64,000 nucleotides of DNA, from assembly GCA_037133495.1 (NCBI GenBank), contig JBAXOA010000006.1, forward strand, positions 8,047-72,046. Reading direction: 5' to 3'. This DNA comes from JAAFHB01 sp037133495. Lineage in GTDB: Bacteria; Bacteroidota; Bacteroidia; Bacteroidales; Prolixibacteraceae. The notes under the pieces were generated by a model. The model did no database searches. It saw nothing but the letters and a program-made list of their open reading frames with translations, and was not told where the DNA came from. The translations under genes were made by a program, and so were the position numbers. Positions 63,615 to 64,000 of this stretch are shown piece by piece (position 1 is the first letter of the stretch; every line of letters starts with the position of its first letter).

Positions 63615-63770
63615 CAATCTTTTTTTGTAAAGATAATGGATTGAAGGTAAAGAATGGATATAGAATGTCTTTTGATAAAATCTGCCTCTTTTAAGGAGAG
63701 TTGCAGCCTTTTCGTTCACCGCACCAATATCTGTTTTGGTAAATGCAAGCAAGGTTTTGAAAAGTTCGGA

Positions 63771-63797
63771 CAAAAAAAAGAGGTCGAAAACGACCTC
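63771..63797 (-). terminator. Rho-independent terminator of tRNA-Asn
   Basis: On the reverse strand GAGGTCG-TTTT-CGACCTC followed by eight T, starting 13 bases after the tRNA end. Stem 63780-63797, T-run 63772-63779. Confidence 0.9.
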
Positions 63798-63810
63798 CTT
63801 TCCTGTACGG

Positions 63811-63884
63811 CTCCTCAGGTAGGACTTGAACCTACGACCTACGGATTAACAGTCCGCCGCTCTAACCAACTGAGCTACTAAGGA
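63811..63884 (-). tRNA. tRNA-Asn (GTT)
   Basis: Reverse-strand sequence begins TCCTTAGTAGCTCAGTTGG and ends CTACCTGAGGAG; 74 bases including the discriminator. The 7-base acceptor stem pairs TCCTTAG with CTGAGGA (one G-T pair), the anticodon stem CGGA/TCCG encloses CTGTTAA with anticodon GTT (asparagine), and the T arm is GTAGGTTCAAGTCCTAC. CCA is not encoded (CCG follows). A near-perfect terminator lies downstream and a partial copy upstream. Confidence 0.95.
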
Positions 63885-64000
63885 ATAATATTTTAAACAA
63901 TAAGAACCTACACTTTTTCCTCGGATTAATCCGTCAGCTGACGGACCGCTCTAACCAACTGAGCTACTAAGGAATAATATTTTAAACAATAAGAACCTAC
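63857..64000 (-). repeat. Tandem repeat of the tRNA-Asn 5' half and leader (89-base period)
   Basis: Bases 63857-63911 and 63946-64000 are identical over 55 bases up to the window edge. The unit holds the leader GGTTCTTATTGTTTAAAATA and the first part of tRNA-Asn up to AGAGCGG. In the second copy (tRNA part 63946-63973) the anticodon arm and 3' half are replaced by the 16-base palindrome TCCGTCAGCTGACGGA (63930-63945) and TTAATCCGAGGAAAAAGTG. It is therefore a broken tRNA copy, not a second functional gene. Confidence 0.85.

Noticed and set aside
63946..63973. Second functional tRNA-Asn
   Set aside because: Anticodon arm, T arm and 3' acceptor strand are missing.
1..64000. CRISPR array, rRNA operon or complete prophage
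   Set aside because: No regularly spaced direct repeats, no rRNA sequence and no phage structural genes are seen.

Overview
The window is a chromosomal segment of a Bacteroidota bacterium, most likely of the Bacteroidales/Marinilabiliales type. This rests on a dcw cluster ending in ftsQ-ftsA-ftsZ-yqeY without ddl, a TonB-dependent receptor with an STN domain next to a DUF4249 lipoprotein, adjacent DUF6452/DUF6048 genes, a GPR1/FUN34/YaaH transporter, many secreted glycosidases, and promoters of the TTTG-N19-TAnnTTTG type. The species cannot be named from the sequence.

Layout. 1-9720: the 3' part of the division and cell-wall cluster (murD fragment, ftsW, murG, murC, ftsQ, ftsA), then two tandem, clearly diverged ftsZ genes, then yqeY. 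9905-11656: superoxide dismutase and a frameshifted outer-membrane protein gene. 11737-15449: a three-gene biotin-dependent acyl-CoA (probably propionyl-CoA) carboxylase operon. 15491-23134: peptidase E, a BFD-like ferredoxin, a membrane metallophosphoesterase, the DUF6452/DUF6048 pair, a ChaN-like protein, an acetate-type transporter and glpK-glpF. 23138-23491: a graveyard with a truncated marR interrupted by palindromic repeats and an IS200/IS605 transposase tail.

23628-39809: secreted and outer-membrane functions: a multi-domain glycan-active protein, a TonB receptor/DUF4249/MG2-protein operon, a GH38 alpha-mannosidase, an Old Yellow Enzyme and a DUF4838 protein. 39816-43936 (reverse): acyl-CoA synthetase, FAD-dependent oxidoreductase and a radical SAM/SPASM protein. 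44139-49351: a tightly coupled operon of an AttH/CrtC-like protein, ABC ATPase, ABC permease, an ICMT-Lgt fusion and a sulfotransferase, facing a convergent APS kinase. I regard this as the best candidate for an undescribed pathway: it looks able to make, modify and export a sulfated and/or methylated lipid-like product.

50258-60018: two TIM-barrel sugar isomerases, a porin, a small membrane-protein/HTH/creD locus in which a 25-base operator-like element precedes two of the genes, an oxidoreductase fragment and a second GH38 mannosidase. 60500-64000: a defence/toxin-antitoxin end: a broken HepT (HEPN) gene, a three-gene HipB-HipS-HipT-like system, a RhuM-Fic fusion, and tRNA-Asn with its terminator and a decapitated second tRNA copy carrying a REP-like palindrome.
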